Notes under the pieces: generated by a model
Told to the model about the DNA's origin: nothing
Databases searched by the model: none
What the model saw: only the letters and a program-made list of their open reading frames with translations
Translations under genes and position numbers: made by a program
Assembly (NCBI GenBank): GCA_002722315.1
Contig: PBLG01000013.1
Coordinates: 1 to 64,000, forward strand
DNA from: Lysobacterales bacterium
GTDB lineage: Bacteria > Pseudomonadota > Gammaproteobacteria > Xanthomonadales > Wenzhouxiangellaceae
DNA length: 64,000 bases
Reading direction: 5' to 3'
In this document: positions 29,178 through 36,635 of the stretch, piece by piece
Layout of the letters: each line of letters opens with the position of its first letter
Numbering within the stretch: the stretch's first letter is position 1

Positions 29178-29530
29178 CTACAAACGGGAAGATAAACTAC
29201 ATCGAACTGCCCGCCCGCGACATCGAGGCGACCAAGCGGTTCTTCTCGAGCGCGTTCGGATGGGGGTTTGTCGACTACGGGCCGGAGTACGTCTCGTTCC
29301 AGGACGCCGGCCTGGATGGCGGGTTCTACAAGTCCGACCTGGTGGCGAGCACGAAAACCGGGAGTGCGCTGGTGGTGCTCTACAGTGCCGAGCTGGAGAA
29401 GACGCAAGAGGTCGTCGAGGAATGCGGCGGGGAAATTATCAAGCCGATTTTCTCGTTTCCCGGCGGCCGGCGGTTTCATTTTGCCGATCCGAACGGGAAC
29501 GAGTTCGCGGTTTGGTCCGATATTTCTTAA
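29174..29530 (+). CDS. VOC family protein (glyoxalase/bleomycin-resistance fold)
   Basis: 118 aa, a single VOC module pair of the short type: KINYIELPARDIEATKRFFSSAFGWGFVDYG at the start and GRRFHFADPNGNEFAVWSD at the end, with the metal-ligand Glu in the latter. The family includes glyoxalases, dioxygenases and drug-binding proteins, so the reaction is not predictable. ATGA overlap with the upstream MDR gene. It is the last GC-rich gene before base composition drops sharply. Confidence 0.88.
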   Translation: MTTNGKINYIELPARDIEATKRFFSSAFGWGFVDYGPEYVSFQDAGLDGGFYKSDLVASTKTGSALVVLYSAELEKTQEVVEECGGEIIKPIFSFPGGRRFHFADPNGNEFAVWSDIS

Positions 29531-29636
29531 AGCAGGACGCCCAAGCTTCCGTCCTGAACAAAAAAAACATATATTTCATATATTTAAAATCAAACCCTCC
29601 ATGCCAAAACCCCTTACGGATATTTTATACTCAACC

Positions 29637-29665
29637 TTGACATGATTTGCATTTTATGGTAATAG
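29637..29665 (+). promoter_or_regulatory. Promoter at the left end of the AT-rich island
   Basis: A perfect -35 box TTGACA (29637-29642), a 17-base spacer and a -10-like TAATAG (29660-29665) precede the 67-aa gene. Transcription would start near 29672, only about 20 bases before an intrinsic terminator. Confidence 0.55.
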
Positions 29666-29692
29666 GAGTTAGACTCGCAAATTAATAAGCTT

Positions 29693-29722
29693 CCAAGCCA
29701 TTTCGGCTTGGTTTGTTTTTTA
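29693..29722 (+). terminator. Intrinsic terminator or attenuator in the leader of the 67-aa gene
   Basis: CCAAGCC (29693-29699), a 5-base loop, GGCTTGG (29705-29711) and TTTGTTTTTT follow each other, a textbook rho-independent terminator. It lies between the promoter at 29637-29665 and the ribosome site GGGGAG at about 29727. It must therefore either end a roughly 50-nt RNA or attenuate the downstream genes, unless it terminates read-through from the left. Confidence 0.75.
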
Positions 29723-29740
29723 TGCAGGGGAGTATAGAAA

Positions 29741-29944
29741 ATGGTTCAGTCCGCACGTACTGTTGAGGAACACATCAAGACTGCGCTCGCTTCTTTAGAC
29801 GGTCCCGATGCCGATCAATCAAAAAGACGCGAGTTTGTCAACAGATTGGCGGAGTCTCTATCTGCGAGAGAGAAGCGGATTGCTGACGCCATGGAAAAAG
29901 AAGAACTCACGGCGTCCGATTGGGAGCTTCGATATAACCTATAG
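29741..29944 (+). CDS. Small acidic/helical protein of unknown function
   Basis: 67 aa, not recognised. It is rich in charged residues with heptad-like spacing (TVEEHIKTALASLDG, REFVNRLAESLSAREKRIADAMEKEEL), so it is probably an all-helical, possibly coiled-coil protein without signal or membrane segments. A good ribosome site (GGGGAG, eight bases before the ATG) supports translation. It precedes the 704-aa gene by 70 bases on the same strand and lies behind the promoter/terminator leader. It could be a partner, regulator or antidote of the large protein; that is inference from position only. Confidence 0.65.
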   Translation: MVQSARTVEEHIKTALASLDGPDADQSKRREFVNRLAESLSAREKRIADAMEKEELTASDWELRYNL

Positions 29945-30014
29945 CCAAGGTTTCATCTAATAAAAAGATCTGGTTGGAAGTTGGCTCCAACCATCTGGGG
30001 AAAACTGGGGGCGC

Positions 30015-32129
30015 ATGAACGATTTATCTGAAAAATTCTTTGTTGCTCAATTTGGAAAACCGAGCTTCGGGGTGCTGATTCGCCAGTGCTTCGGGCAGGC
30101 CTTTCCAGATATAACCAATAAGGACCAAGTACGATATTTAGTTGACTATCTTTCAGACCTCGAAGCCGAAACAATTGTCTGCGAAACTGACTATGTCGAT
30201 CGTGGCTATTTAGAGGACTACGCAAATTACTACGTATCCTGTTTCGCTCCTTATCGAAAAACATGTGCTCGCCTCCATTTCTTTCGAACAACCTTTAATC
30301 ATGATGATCTGCTTCAGCTGTTAAGTAGTCAAGAAGCCGGAGCTAATTTGAGAAAAATCCCAGGATGTAAGGAAGAAGTAGAACTCACGTCAAAAGAACT
30401 AAAAGACAATTATCTAGGCTTTGTCGTGGTCAAGCCAATTCCTTCGACATTCGTCGGACGCACCTGCCTTAAGCCCTATCAGGGTCTGCTTGACAACAAA
30501 CGAGTAATAACAAGAAAGTGTCGGGCGAATCTCTTTGGTATCGCTTTGAAAGTAAAATCGGTCGTTTTCCAAGAGCAAGATAAAGTAACTGCAGCCTGCG
30601 TAACTAGTGCGCTTTGGACATTATTTCATGGCCTAAACCATATTAATAGAAGAAGAATTCCATCGCCCAGCGAAATCACCTTGGCAGCGGTGTCGGACGG
30701 CATAGCAGCGACTAATTCATTCCCTAATACCGGCCTAAACAAAGCGGAAATAGCGAAAGCTCTCGACAAGTTCAGGTTAAAGAATCATGCAATAAAAATA
30801 AAAGACATGAATCGCGCAGATTTTGAGGTGCTTGTTAAAACGATGGTGGCCAGCGGTCATCCCGTTTTGATCGACGGCTCCGTTTTCAGGGAAAACTCCA
30901 CCGACGAGCCGGAATACCTCGGCGAGCATGCCCTTACTGCTCTCGGATATCGAAGTAACGGCCAAGAGCAACATTTTTACGTGCACGATGATCGCTGGGG
31001 CCCTTACCTCAGAGCGACCGTAAGCGATGGTTCCTATTATTTAGAAAGGCGCGCTGAACCAGCCCCAGCCGGGGACTCAGAGCGTTCGGTACACAAAAAA
31101 GATGATGGATTCCGCCTAACGCTAGGGCGTCGGGAGAAACTCAACCAGCACGCTAGAATCTTGGATGCGATCGTACCGCATACCTTAATCATCCCTTCTT
31201 ACAAAAAGGTTCGAATCTCCCCAAGGCCAGTGTTGAATACCGCTAATTTGCTGCTCCAGGTCTTTAATGAATTCGTAACCTACGGCGAAAAAGAATCCGA
31301 GGACAGTCCCGCAAGAGAAGTATTCTCATGCGAAATAGCCCTTCAGTTATCAAACAAGCTAAAGAAGAATGTTTTTGAATCCGAAAAATTAATAAATAAA
31401 AAAGATATTCTCCTATGCCATATGCCGAGATTTGTTTGGAAAATTGATATTCTTAAAGATGACTCTCGCTGTATAGCCGTGATATTAGATGCAACCGACT
31501 TTCAGGCGGGCCGTATCCTGATTGGCGTTATGCTTTATAGGGAACCGACTAGTCAGCTCTTGGCCGCTGTATTGAAGTCTCCGGCAGCAATGGATGTTGC
31601 TTCGGGCCTGCGCGATAATACTCAAAATTTCCTAAAGCAAATACTAGAAGAAATGAGACGCGAGCCACCGCGATATTCGCAGTATCTGAAGACTACTTTT
31701 GGAACCGAAAGGGCCCCAGGCTATATAAAGAGCAGCGAAATTTCAGACAGAGGAGAAATCATCGAAAACCCGGCTGGCCGGGAAGAGTTTTTTGAACCAT
31801 CCTCCCAAGGAAGCAAAGTGTTGGAGCAACTGGAAGCAGACCCGAGTTTGCTTGGTTTATGGGTAATCTCAAATTACGGCTCTCTATTACTTGGTGTAGA
31901 GAATGCTGGCTTGGGTCATCCCACTGTTACGGGCGCGCTTTCTGCTCGCATCGCTGGCGAGGTTTGCTTTGACAAGCAATCGTCTACCTTTTTGCTGAAC
32001 TCAAAATCGGGCAGATATAGCAAGGGATATTCAGCTGAAGAAGCAGAGATTTACCTAAAGTCAGCTCAGAGAAAATTTAGCTCACTATTCACTAATAAGA
32101 CATTTAAAATCGAACCAAGTAATTCTTAG
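30015..32129 (+). CDS. Large protein with cysteine-peptidase-like core, unknown system
   Basis: 704 aa, AT-rich coding sequence unlike its surroundings. Residues 186-330 have the order expected of a papain/C39-like peptidase: a Gln (186 or 188) before Cys195 in QEQDKVTAACVTSALW, His305 in GEHALTALGYR, and Asp325/326 in FYVHDDRWGPY. Before it, GFVVVKPIPSTFVGRTCL (136-152) is a conserved-looking strand pair. The C-terminal region (611-692) carries GLGHP, ARIAGEV and NSKSGRYS, reminiscent of short domains at the ends of bacterial toxins or effectors, but I cannot name it. No signal peptide or membrane span, so it is probably cytoplasmic. Likely co-transcribed with the 67-aa gene. Confidence 0.8.
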   Translation: MNDLSEKFFVAQFGKPSFGVLIRQCFGQAFPDITNKDQVRYLVDYLSDLEAETIVCETDYVDRGYLEDYANYYVSCFAPYRKTCARLHFFRTTFNHDDLLQLLSSQEAGANLRKIPGCKEEVELTSKELKDNYLGFVVVKPIPSTFVGRTCLKPYQGLLDNKRVITRKCRANLFGIALKVKSVVFQEQDKVTAACVTSALWTLFHGLNHINRRRIPSPSEITLAAVSDGIAATNSFPNTGLNKAEIAKALDKFRLKNHAIKIKDMNRADFEVLVKTMVASGHPVLIDGSVFRENSTDEPEYLGEHALTALGYRSNGQEQHFYVHDDRWGPYLRATVSDGSYYLERRAEPAPAGDSERSVHKKDDGFRLTLGRREKLNQHARILDAIVPHTLIIPSYKKVRISPRPVLNTANLLLQVFNEFVTYGEKESEDSPAREVFSCEIALQLSNKLKKNVFESEKLINKKDILLCHMPRFVWKIDILKDDSRCIAVILDATDFQAGRILIGVMLYREPTSQLLAAVLKSPAAMDVASGLRDNTQNFLKQILEEMRREPPRYSQYLKTTFGTERAPGYIKSSEISDRGEIIENPAGREEFFEPSSQGSKVLEQLEADPSLLGLWVISNYGSLLLGVENAGLGHPTVTGALSARIAGEVCFDKQSSTFLLNSKSGRYSKGYSAEEAEIYLKSAQRKFSSLFTNKTFKIEPSNS

Positions 32130-32388
32130 CCGGGGAATAAGCGGAGTCGATCGCGACAGCCTTATTCAAGCAAATGAAAAGACACATTGCCTTTCGAGAA
32201 AGAACCGGTGAATTCGGTACGTTCACCGCCCCGGAAAATTCTCTGAACAGTAGAAATTTTATTCGATACGCATATGTGCGCTTTCCCCGCGAACGGGCAC
32301 TTTCTAAGTCAGCTTGCGCGAAGTAAGTGTCCGAACCATCATTAGATTTGAGCTATGTGTCCGCAAATCGGCCGCAAAATCGATCACG

Positions 32389-33477
32389 CTATAAGTCAGC
32401 ACTTCGACTCGAGGGGTAGACACGCCTCACGCGGGACAGGATCGATGAACGGACGTTTCCGATCAAATTGTCGCCGATGTATTCAGGCACATCAGTAAAA
32501 GCGAGGTGGAGAAATGCGTCTACGTCAACGCGAATCGAGGCATAAGGCATTAATGCCTCGCGGGAGTCATCAGACCCAGTGTCGGTCTGAAAGACCAAAA
32601 GCCATGCATTCGACAGCTCATCAACGCTTGAGCCCTCTAGCACCATATAGTCGTCATGTTCTACCAAATTTGGGTTGCTGAGATGCGGTGCCCAGCTTTC
32701 CCAAACCGCCTTAGGCAATCCAAGAGCAACACCAGAGCAAGCGCCATATTGCGCCAGACGAAACTTCAGCAACATCTGATAGAAAGTTCGCTTGAATACA
32801 TTAGCAATATTTGGACCTTCTATTTTTCGCCCAAGCCACTCAACGTTGGTAGCAAGAACGTCTGGGAAGTCCGACGCATGTAGGTCCACCGCGTTTCGAA
32901 GTGCAGAAACCGCGTGGCGATAGGAGCCGTGAAAGTCCATTGTTTGCACTTCATAAATACCGAAATCCCTGAGTACAAGAACGTCCTTTTCAAACCCGAC
33001 GCGAATCACGGTTATGTCGAAGGAAAGTTCAGGCGATTGCATCGTCGCAGAGACATTAATTTCTCCCCCCAGCTTATCTTGAAAAAAAACGAATACTGGC
33101 CGTCCTTCGTCAGAAGCTAACTTGAGTAGCCCTACCTGCTCTGGATCAGACAGCGCCACCACAGGCGCAATAGAGGTATTTCCGGTCACTCCAAATAGCC
33201 GTTCAACTACGGTCTCAAAGAAGCGTGAGTCCAGGGACCTGTACGGACAGACCATCCAATCTCGTACCCCCGTTGTAGTGGTAGTAATCGTGCAGACGCC
33301 CTTAGAGTTATCGTTTTTTACACACTGGCAATCGTGGCCCACAACTTCAGAAAGAAAGGGACATCGATCCGAAAGAAAGTCTCTTATATCGGCATCCGTA
33401 CATTTAACAGTCGGATATAGCCGATGACCGAACCATTCTCCAATATAATTTCTCGGAAGCGGATTTTTCTTCGACAC
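32389..33477 (-). CDS. NotI-family type II restriction endonuclease
   Basis: 362 aa, strikingly similar along its length to NotI as I remember it: YIGEWFGHRLYP, the four-Cys iron site (C39 in CPFL, C52 in CVK, C62 in GVC, C77 in VCPYR), DKLGGEINVSATMQSPELSFD, YEVQTMDFHGSYRHAV and EGPNIANVFKRTFYQM. The catalytic residues would be D154, E176 and Q178, matching the PD-(D/E)xK variant of NotI. NotI cuts GC^GGCCGC; specificity here is untested. It follows the methyltransferase gene with a 3-base gap in the same operon, methylase first, as is common for safe establishment. Confidence 0.92.
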   Translation of the reverse strand: MSKKNPLPRNYIGEWFGHRLYPTVKCTDADIRDFLSDRCPFLSEVVGHDCQCVKNDNSKGVCTITTTTTGVRDWMVCPYRSLDSRFFETVVERLFGVTGNTSIAPVVALSDPEQVGLLKLASDEGRPVFVFFQDKLGGEINVSATMQSPELSFDITVIRVGFEKDVLVLRDFGIYEVQTMDFHGSYRHAVSALRNAVDLHASDFPDVLATNVEWLGRKIEGPNIANVFKRTFYQMLLKFRLAQYGACSGVALGLPKAVWESWAPHLSNPNLVEHDDYMVLEGSSVDELSNAWLLVFQTDTGSDDSREALMPYASIRVDVDAFLHLAFTDVPEYIGDNLIGNVRSSILSRVRRVYPSSRSADL

Positions 33478-33480
33478 GAT

Positions 33481-34383
33481 CTATATCTCTCCGATCTTTC
33501 CGTGCAGATATTCCCGGTTAGCTTCAAATCCGATCGCGTTTCGACCTAGTTCAGAAGCGAGTTCGACAGCGGATCCTGTTCCGCAAAAAGGATCTAAAAC
33601 AGTGCCTCCCAGCGGCGCAGAGCTTTCTATGCGAGCTCTAACAACATCAGTCGAAAAAGTCGCGCTGTGGCCATTTACGCCACGTTGAGCGTTGACCTTG
33701 ACTACGTCGAGCGCTCTAGGCTCAGCGCGCTCCAAGTCATAAAAGTATTTCGGCCGCCCGTCTGTCCTTCGCTTAACAAAATGGAAAAAATGCTCATGTG
33801 ATGCGCGCAGGCGATCCCGCTCCGGCCTCGGTGGAACGTTTGGTTTATGCCAAATCAGGTCATTTCGCAATATCCATCGACGGTCTTGCATAGCGATCGC
33901 GAACCGCGCAGGTATCATTAGTAACTGTTTCTCTTGCAGATATCCCCCCATCGGCGTTGTCCTGCGAACTCTTCGTTTTCCGCTGAGCCCCTGGCGGCCA
34001 TCGTCGCGAATACTCGACCATCTGGCAAAATAGGTATCGCCCAAATTTACCCAAACATTTCCCGTTTGTTTGAGCTTCGGCGCAACTAGGTCGAAAAACT
34101 CACAAAGGTGCGCAATAAACCAATCAGGGATAGGCTCAAGCCCTAAGGAGCCACCGTGATCTCGATACCATTTAAACGGGGGCGCCGTCCAGCGATCGTC
34201 AGTGGCTTCCCATTCTTTAAGAATGTTCCAATTGTGAGCTTGACCATATGTTCTTAGGCCCCAGTACGGCGGGCTCGTTATAACCAAGTCGAGAGACTCA
34301 TCTTCGAGAGTTTGGATCAGATCGAACGCATCTCCAACGTGATACTTCTTTCCCGGGTCAGCGGCGGTTGGGCCAGTGGTCAT
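33481..34383 (-). CDS. DNA methyltransferase of a NotI-like R-M system (N4-cytosine type)
   Basis: 300 aa beta-class amino-methyltransferase: catalytic motif IV TSPPYW (residues 36-41) lies near the N-terminus and the SAM-binding motif I DPFCGTGSAVELA near the C-terminus. S-P-P-Y is typical of N4-cytosine enzymes, though some N6-adenine enzymes share it. Other landmarks are GNVWVNLGDTYFA and RNDLIWHKPNVPPRP. It should protect the recognition site of the adjacent NotI-like nuclease. No controller (C) protein gene was seen. A TATAAT box lies 31 bases upstream of the start. Confidence 0.92.
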   Translation of the reverse strand: MTTGPTAADPGKKYHVGDAFDLIQTLEDESLDLVITSPPYWGLRTYGQAHNWNILKEWEATDDRWTAPPFKWYRDHGGSLGLEPIPDWFIAHLCEFFDLVAPKLKQTGNVWVNLGDTYFARWSSIRDDGRQGLSGKRRVRRTTPMGGYLQEKQLLMIPARFAIAMQDRRWILRNDLIWHKPNVPPRPERDRLRASHEHFFHFVKRRTDGRPKYFYDLERAEPRALDVVKVNAQRGVNGHSATFSTDVVRARIESSAPLGGTVLDPFCGTGSAVELASELGRNAIGFEANREYLHGKIGEI

Positions 34384-34679
34384 CGTTCACTCGTGGGTCC
34401 TTGTCGGGGATCGATTATACTGTATATTTATACATAGATAGACAAACACTGATACCGCCAACCAGAATACTAATCACATCTTCGCTTCTAAACCGCCGCT
34501 AATGGTGGAAGTCGTATCTCTTCGTCTCGACTACCAACAAGTATAACGAGCACACTAATCAATAATCGAACCTTCGACACACATCCACGCCTCGGACTGG
34601 GTGGCTGTAGTCTCGTACTCTAATGCGCCGCACTGTCCGACTCTGGATTCCCTGCCGGTGAGCAGCTACGATCGAACTC
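34384..34679. other. Right edge of the AT-rich island, no gene seen
   Basis: These 296 bases hold the R-M promoter and then text of intermediate composition without a supported reading frame. No integrase, tRNA end or direct repeat that would mark an attachment site was recognised. Homology to the gene at 36220 begins just after, at about 34680. Confidence 0.5.
34414..34419 (-). promoter_or_regulatory. -10 element of the R-M operon
   Basis: A perfect TATAAT on the minus strand (ATTATA as read on plus) is 30 bases before the methyltransferase ATG, within an AT-rich tract (34414-34442) containing TATATTTATACATA. A clear -35 box at 16-18 bases was not found. Confidence 0.45.
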
Positions 34680-34790
34680 GTGACCGATCTCATTTTCCAA
34701 CACTGCGTGAGCGTGGCGCAGCTTACCATTGCGGGCGTGCTGCCGTTGATGCTGGTGGCGGTGCTGGTTACCAGGACGGGCGATTTCGAT
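34680..34790 (+). pseudogene. 5' fragment of a duplicate of the small membrane protein gene at 36220
   Basis: The translation MTDLIFQHCVSVAQLTIAGVLPLMLVAVLVTR parallels MSDFIFEHYVGVAQITIAGVLPLMLVAVLLTR from 36223 onward, with close nucleotide agreement including an identical GTGCTGCCGTTGATGCTGGT stretch. Similarity ends after about 35 codons, and the frame then runs into the next gene. This is a truncated paralogue: a remnant of a duplication, or of the gene interrupted when flanking DNA was inserted. Confidence 0.7.
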
Positions 34791-34940
34791 GTCCAGACGC
34801 GCGTCTTTCACCCAATCGTGCAAACAACAGGAATAAATATCGCAAGCGCCCAGGTTGGAATTGCACCCGTATCGGAAGGGCCCAGCCGACCCGAAGCGGG
34901 GATGCGCTACGATGAGGTTCGGGAAAGACAGGGAAAGACC

Positions 34941-35318
34941 ATGACGGCGAGAATGATCTTGACGCTGGGCGCGGTGGCGGCGTTTCTCGGCGTGGCGCTG
35001 GGGGCCTTTGGAGCGCATGCGCTGCGGGCTCGGCTGACCGAGCAGTTGTTGAGCACCTGGGAAACCGCCGTGCAGTATCACCTGGTGCACGCGCTGGGAC
35101 TGCTGGTGGTTGGGCTGACCCTTTTGTACAGCGGGTCGGCGCCGTTGCTGCGCTGGTCCGCCTGGTTCATGCTCGCGGGAATGGTGCTGTTTTCCGGCAG
35201 CCTTTATTTGCTGTGCCTGAGCGGCGTGCGCTGGCTGGGCGCAATCACGCCCCTGGGCGGCACGGCACTGTTGATCGCCTGGGTGTTGTTCGTCGTGGCG
35301 GTCTGGCGAATGAACTGA
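34941..35318 (+). CDS. DUF423 family membrane protein (YgdD-like)
   Basis: 125 aa from the ATG at 34941 (MTARMILTLGAVAAFLGVALGAFGAHALRARL). The open frame runs upstream into the truncated paralogue, but DUF423 proteins start here and GGGAAAG lies just before the ATG. Four hydrophobic segments are seen with the family marks GAFGAHAL and QYHLVHALGLL. Inner-membrane location; the family's function is unknown. Confidence 0.85.
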   Translation: MTARMILTLGAVAAFLGVALGAFGAHALRARLTEQLLSTWETAVQYHLVHALGLLVVGLTLLYSGSAPLLRWSAWFMLAGMVLFSGSLYLLCLSGVRWLGAITPLGGTALLIAWVLFVVAVWRMN

Positions 35319-35494
35319 ATTCCAGCCAGCCTAACGCCCGAAGGTGCGCGGCGAACTTGCCGCGATGAAGGCCGAATGCGAGGCCACCCAGGCGCTCGTA
35401 CTGAGGACGGAAGTCGAATGACTCGTTCGGGGTCCGGTTGACAAGCAGGAGAGCGGGAGTTTCGTAGCCGGCCTTTTCTGGCACAATCTTGACG
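35319..35494 (-). other. Possible remnant of a minus-strand gene
   Basis: On the minus strand this interval reads without a stop as VPEKAGYETPALLLVNRT, then FDFRPQYERLGGLAFGLH and on to LRALG, which looks more protein-like than shadow text. It has no credible start or stop of its own and overlaps no plus-strand gene. It may be a decayed coding fragment; I do not recognise the family. Confidence 0.25.
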
Positions 35495-36223
35495 ATGCCG
35501 TTTCTTCGACTCCGCGAACTTGACTGGCGGCGTGCCCTGGCCGAGGTGGCGCTGATCTTCATCGGCATCACGCTGGCCCTGTATTTCGACAACTGGAACG
35601 AAGACCGCAAGGAGCGCGCCCTGGAGCGCCAGCTATTGGTGGAGATGCGCGATGACCTCGTGGAGACCCGCATGGATCTCGAGCGGGACATCGAGGCGCT
35701 GAGCCTGCGCCAGGAATTGCTCTACGACCTGCAGGTGGAACTCAGCGCCGGCGCGATTCCGGACGCGGAGTGGGCCTCGCGGCTTTACACAACAGTCGGC
35801 GGCGCCCGGCTGTTTTCCAAGGACAGTGCCTATCGCGCGCTGACGAGCCAGGGGCTCGGCGTCCTGTCCGATCCGGGTCTGCGCAAGGCGCTGACCGACT
35901 TCTACGGGCTGCGCGTGCAGCGTGTCGAGGTCTTCGAGGGCCTGCGTGACGTATTCCTGCAGCAGGAGTTTATGCCCTTCTTCTCGGAAGTCATGCAGGT
36001 GTCGCCTGCGTGGTTGGAGACACGACTGGCGGGCCGCGAGCACTTGCCTGGGCTCGATCGGGTCGAGCCGATCTCTGGCGAGGCCCTGGCGGTGGACCCT
36101 CGCCTTCCACTGCTGATGTTTCGCGCTTCCGCCACCATGCGCTCCGTGCTCAGCTTTTACGAGCTTGCATTGGCGGACATCGATGCGCTCCTGCCCAGGA
36201 TCGACAAGGCACTGGAATCATGA
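35495..36223 (+). CDS. DUF6090-like membrane-anchored protein
   Basis: 242 aa from the ATG at 35495. One N-terminal membrane segment (WRRALAEVALIFIGITLALYFDNW) leads directly into NWNEDRKERALERQLLVEMRDDL, the hallmark of DUF6090-type proteins, followed by a soluble helical domain of about 190 residues. The function is unknown. Its stop overlaps the next ATG (ATGA), so it is coupled to the small membrane protein that follows. Confidence 0.8.
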   Translation: MPFLRLRELDWRRALAEVALIFIGITLALYFDNWNEDRKERALERQLLVEMRDDLVETRMDLERDIEALSLRQELLYDLQVELSAGAIPDAEWASRLYTTVGGARLFSKDSAYRALTSQGLGVLSDPGLRKALTDFYGLRVQRVEVFEGLRDVFLQQEFMPFFSEVMQVSPAWLETRLAGREHLPGLDRVEPISGEALAVDPRLPLLMFRASATMRSVLSFYELALADIDALLPRIDKALES

Positions 36224-36597
36224 TGAGCGATTTCATTTTCGAACACTACGTGGGCGTGGCGCAGATCACGATTGCCGGCGTGCTGCCGTTGATGCTGGTG
36301 GCGGTCCTGCTGACAAGAAAGTCCGGAAAGCTTCAGGCGGCGGCCGTGGCACTGCTCGCCTATATCGCCATCGTCGCGTTGGGGATGTCGGGCAACGTCA
36401 AGCATCTGGGCCTGATAGGCGTCGGCCACGCCCTGATCGCCTTCGCGATCGCTTTGCTGGCGGCCAGGCACCTGGACGTCCGTGCAGGCTGGCTGCTCCT
36501 GGCCCCCTGCTTCTTCATCGCGGTCGTCGTGCTGTTCAATGTCGCAAACGAAGACATGGGGCTCGAGTTGATGGGGCGCTGGAACAAGTCCGGGTAG
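36220..36597 (+). CDS. Small four-span membrane protein, unknown
   Basis: 125 aa beginning MMSDFIFEHYVGVAQITIAGVLPLMLVAVLLTR, with about four hydrophobic helices and a polar tail NEDMGLELMGRWNKSG. I do not recognise the family. It is translationally coupled to the DUF6090-like gene through an ATGA overlap. A truncated copy of its 5' end lies 1.5 kb upstream at 34680, so this small family has duplicated locally. Confidence 0.75.
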   Translation: MMSDFIFEHYVGVAQITIAGVLPLMLVAVLLTRKSGKLQAAAVALLAYIAIVALGMSGNVKHLGLIGVGHALIAFAIALLAARHLDVRAGWLLLAPCFFIAVVVLFNVANEDMGLELMGRWNKSG

Positions 36598-36635
36598 CCC
36601 TGTCAGCGGAAGCGACGCTTGGGTCTAGCATTCAT

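Noticed and set aside
32389-34383. Depletion of GCGGCCGC as evidence of long residence of the NotI-like system
   Set aside because: At least eight sites are visible in the window, so depletion is not supported here.
29531-34680. Island treated as an integrative element with integrase and attachment sites
   Set aside because: No integrase, recombinase, tRNA target or flanking direct repeat was recognised; only composition and gene content set it apart.
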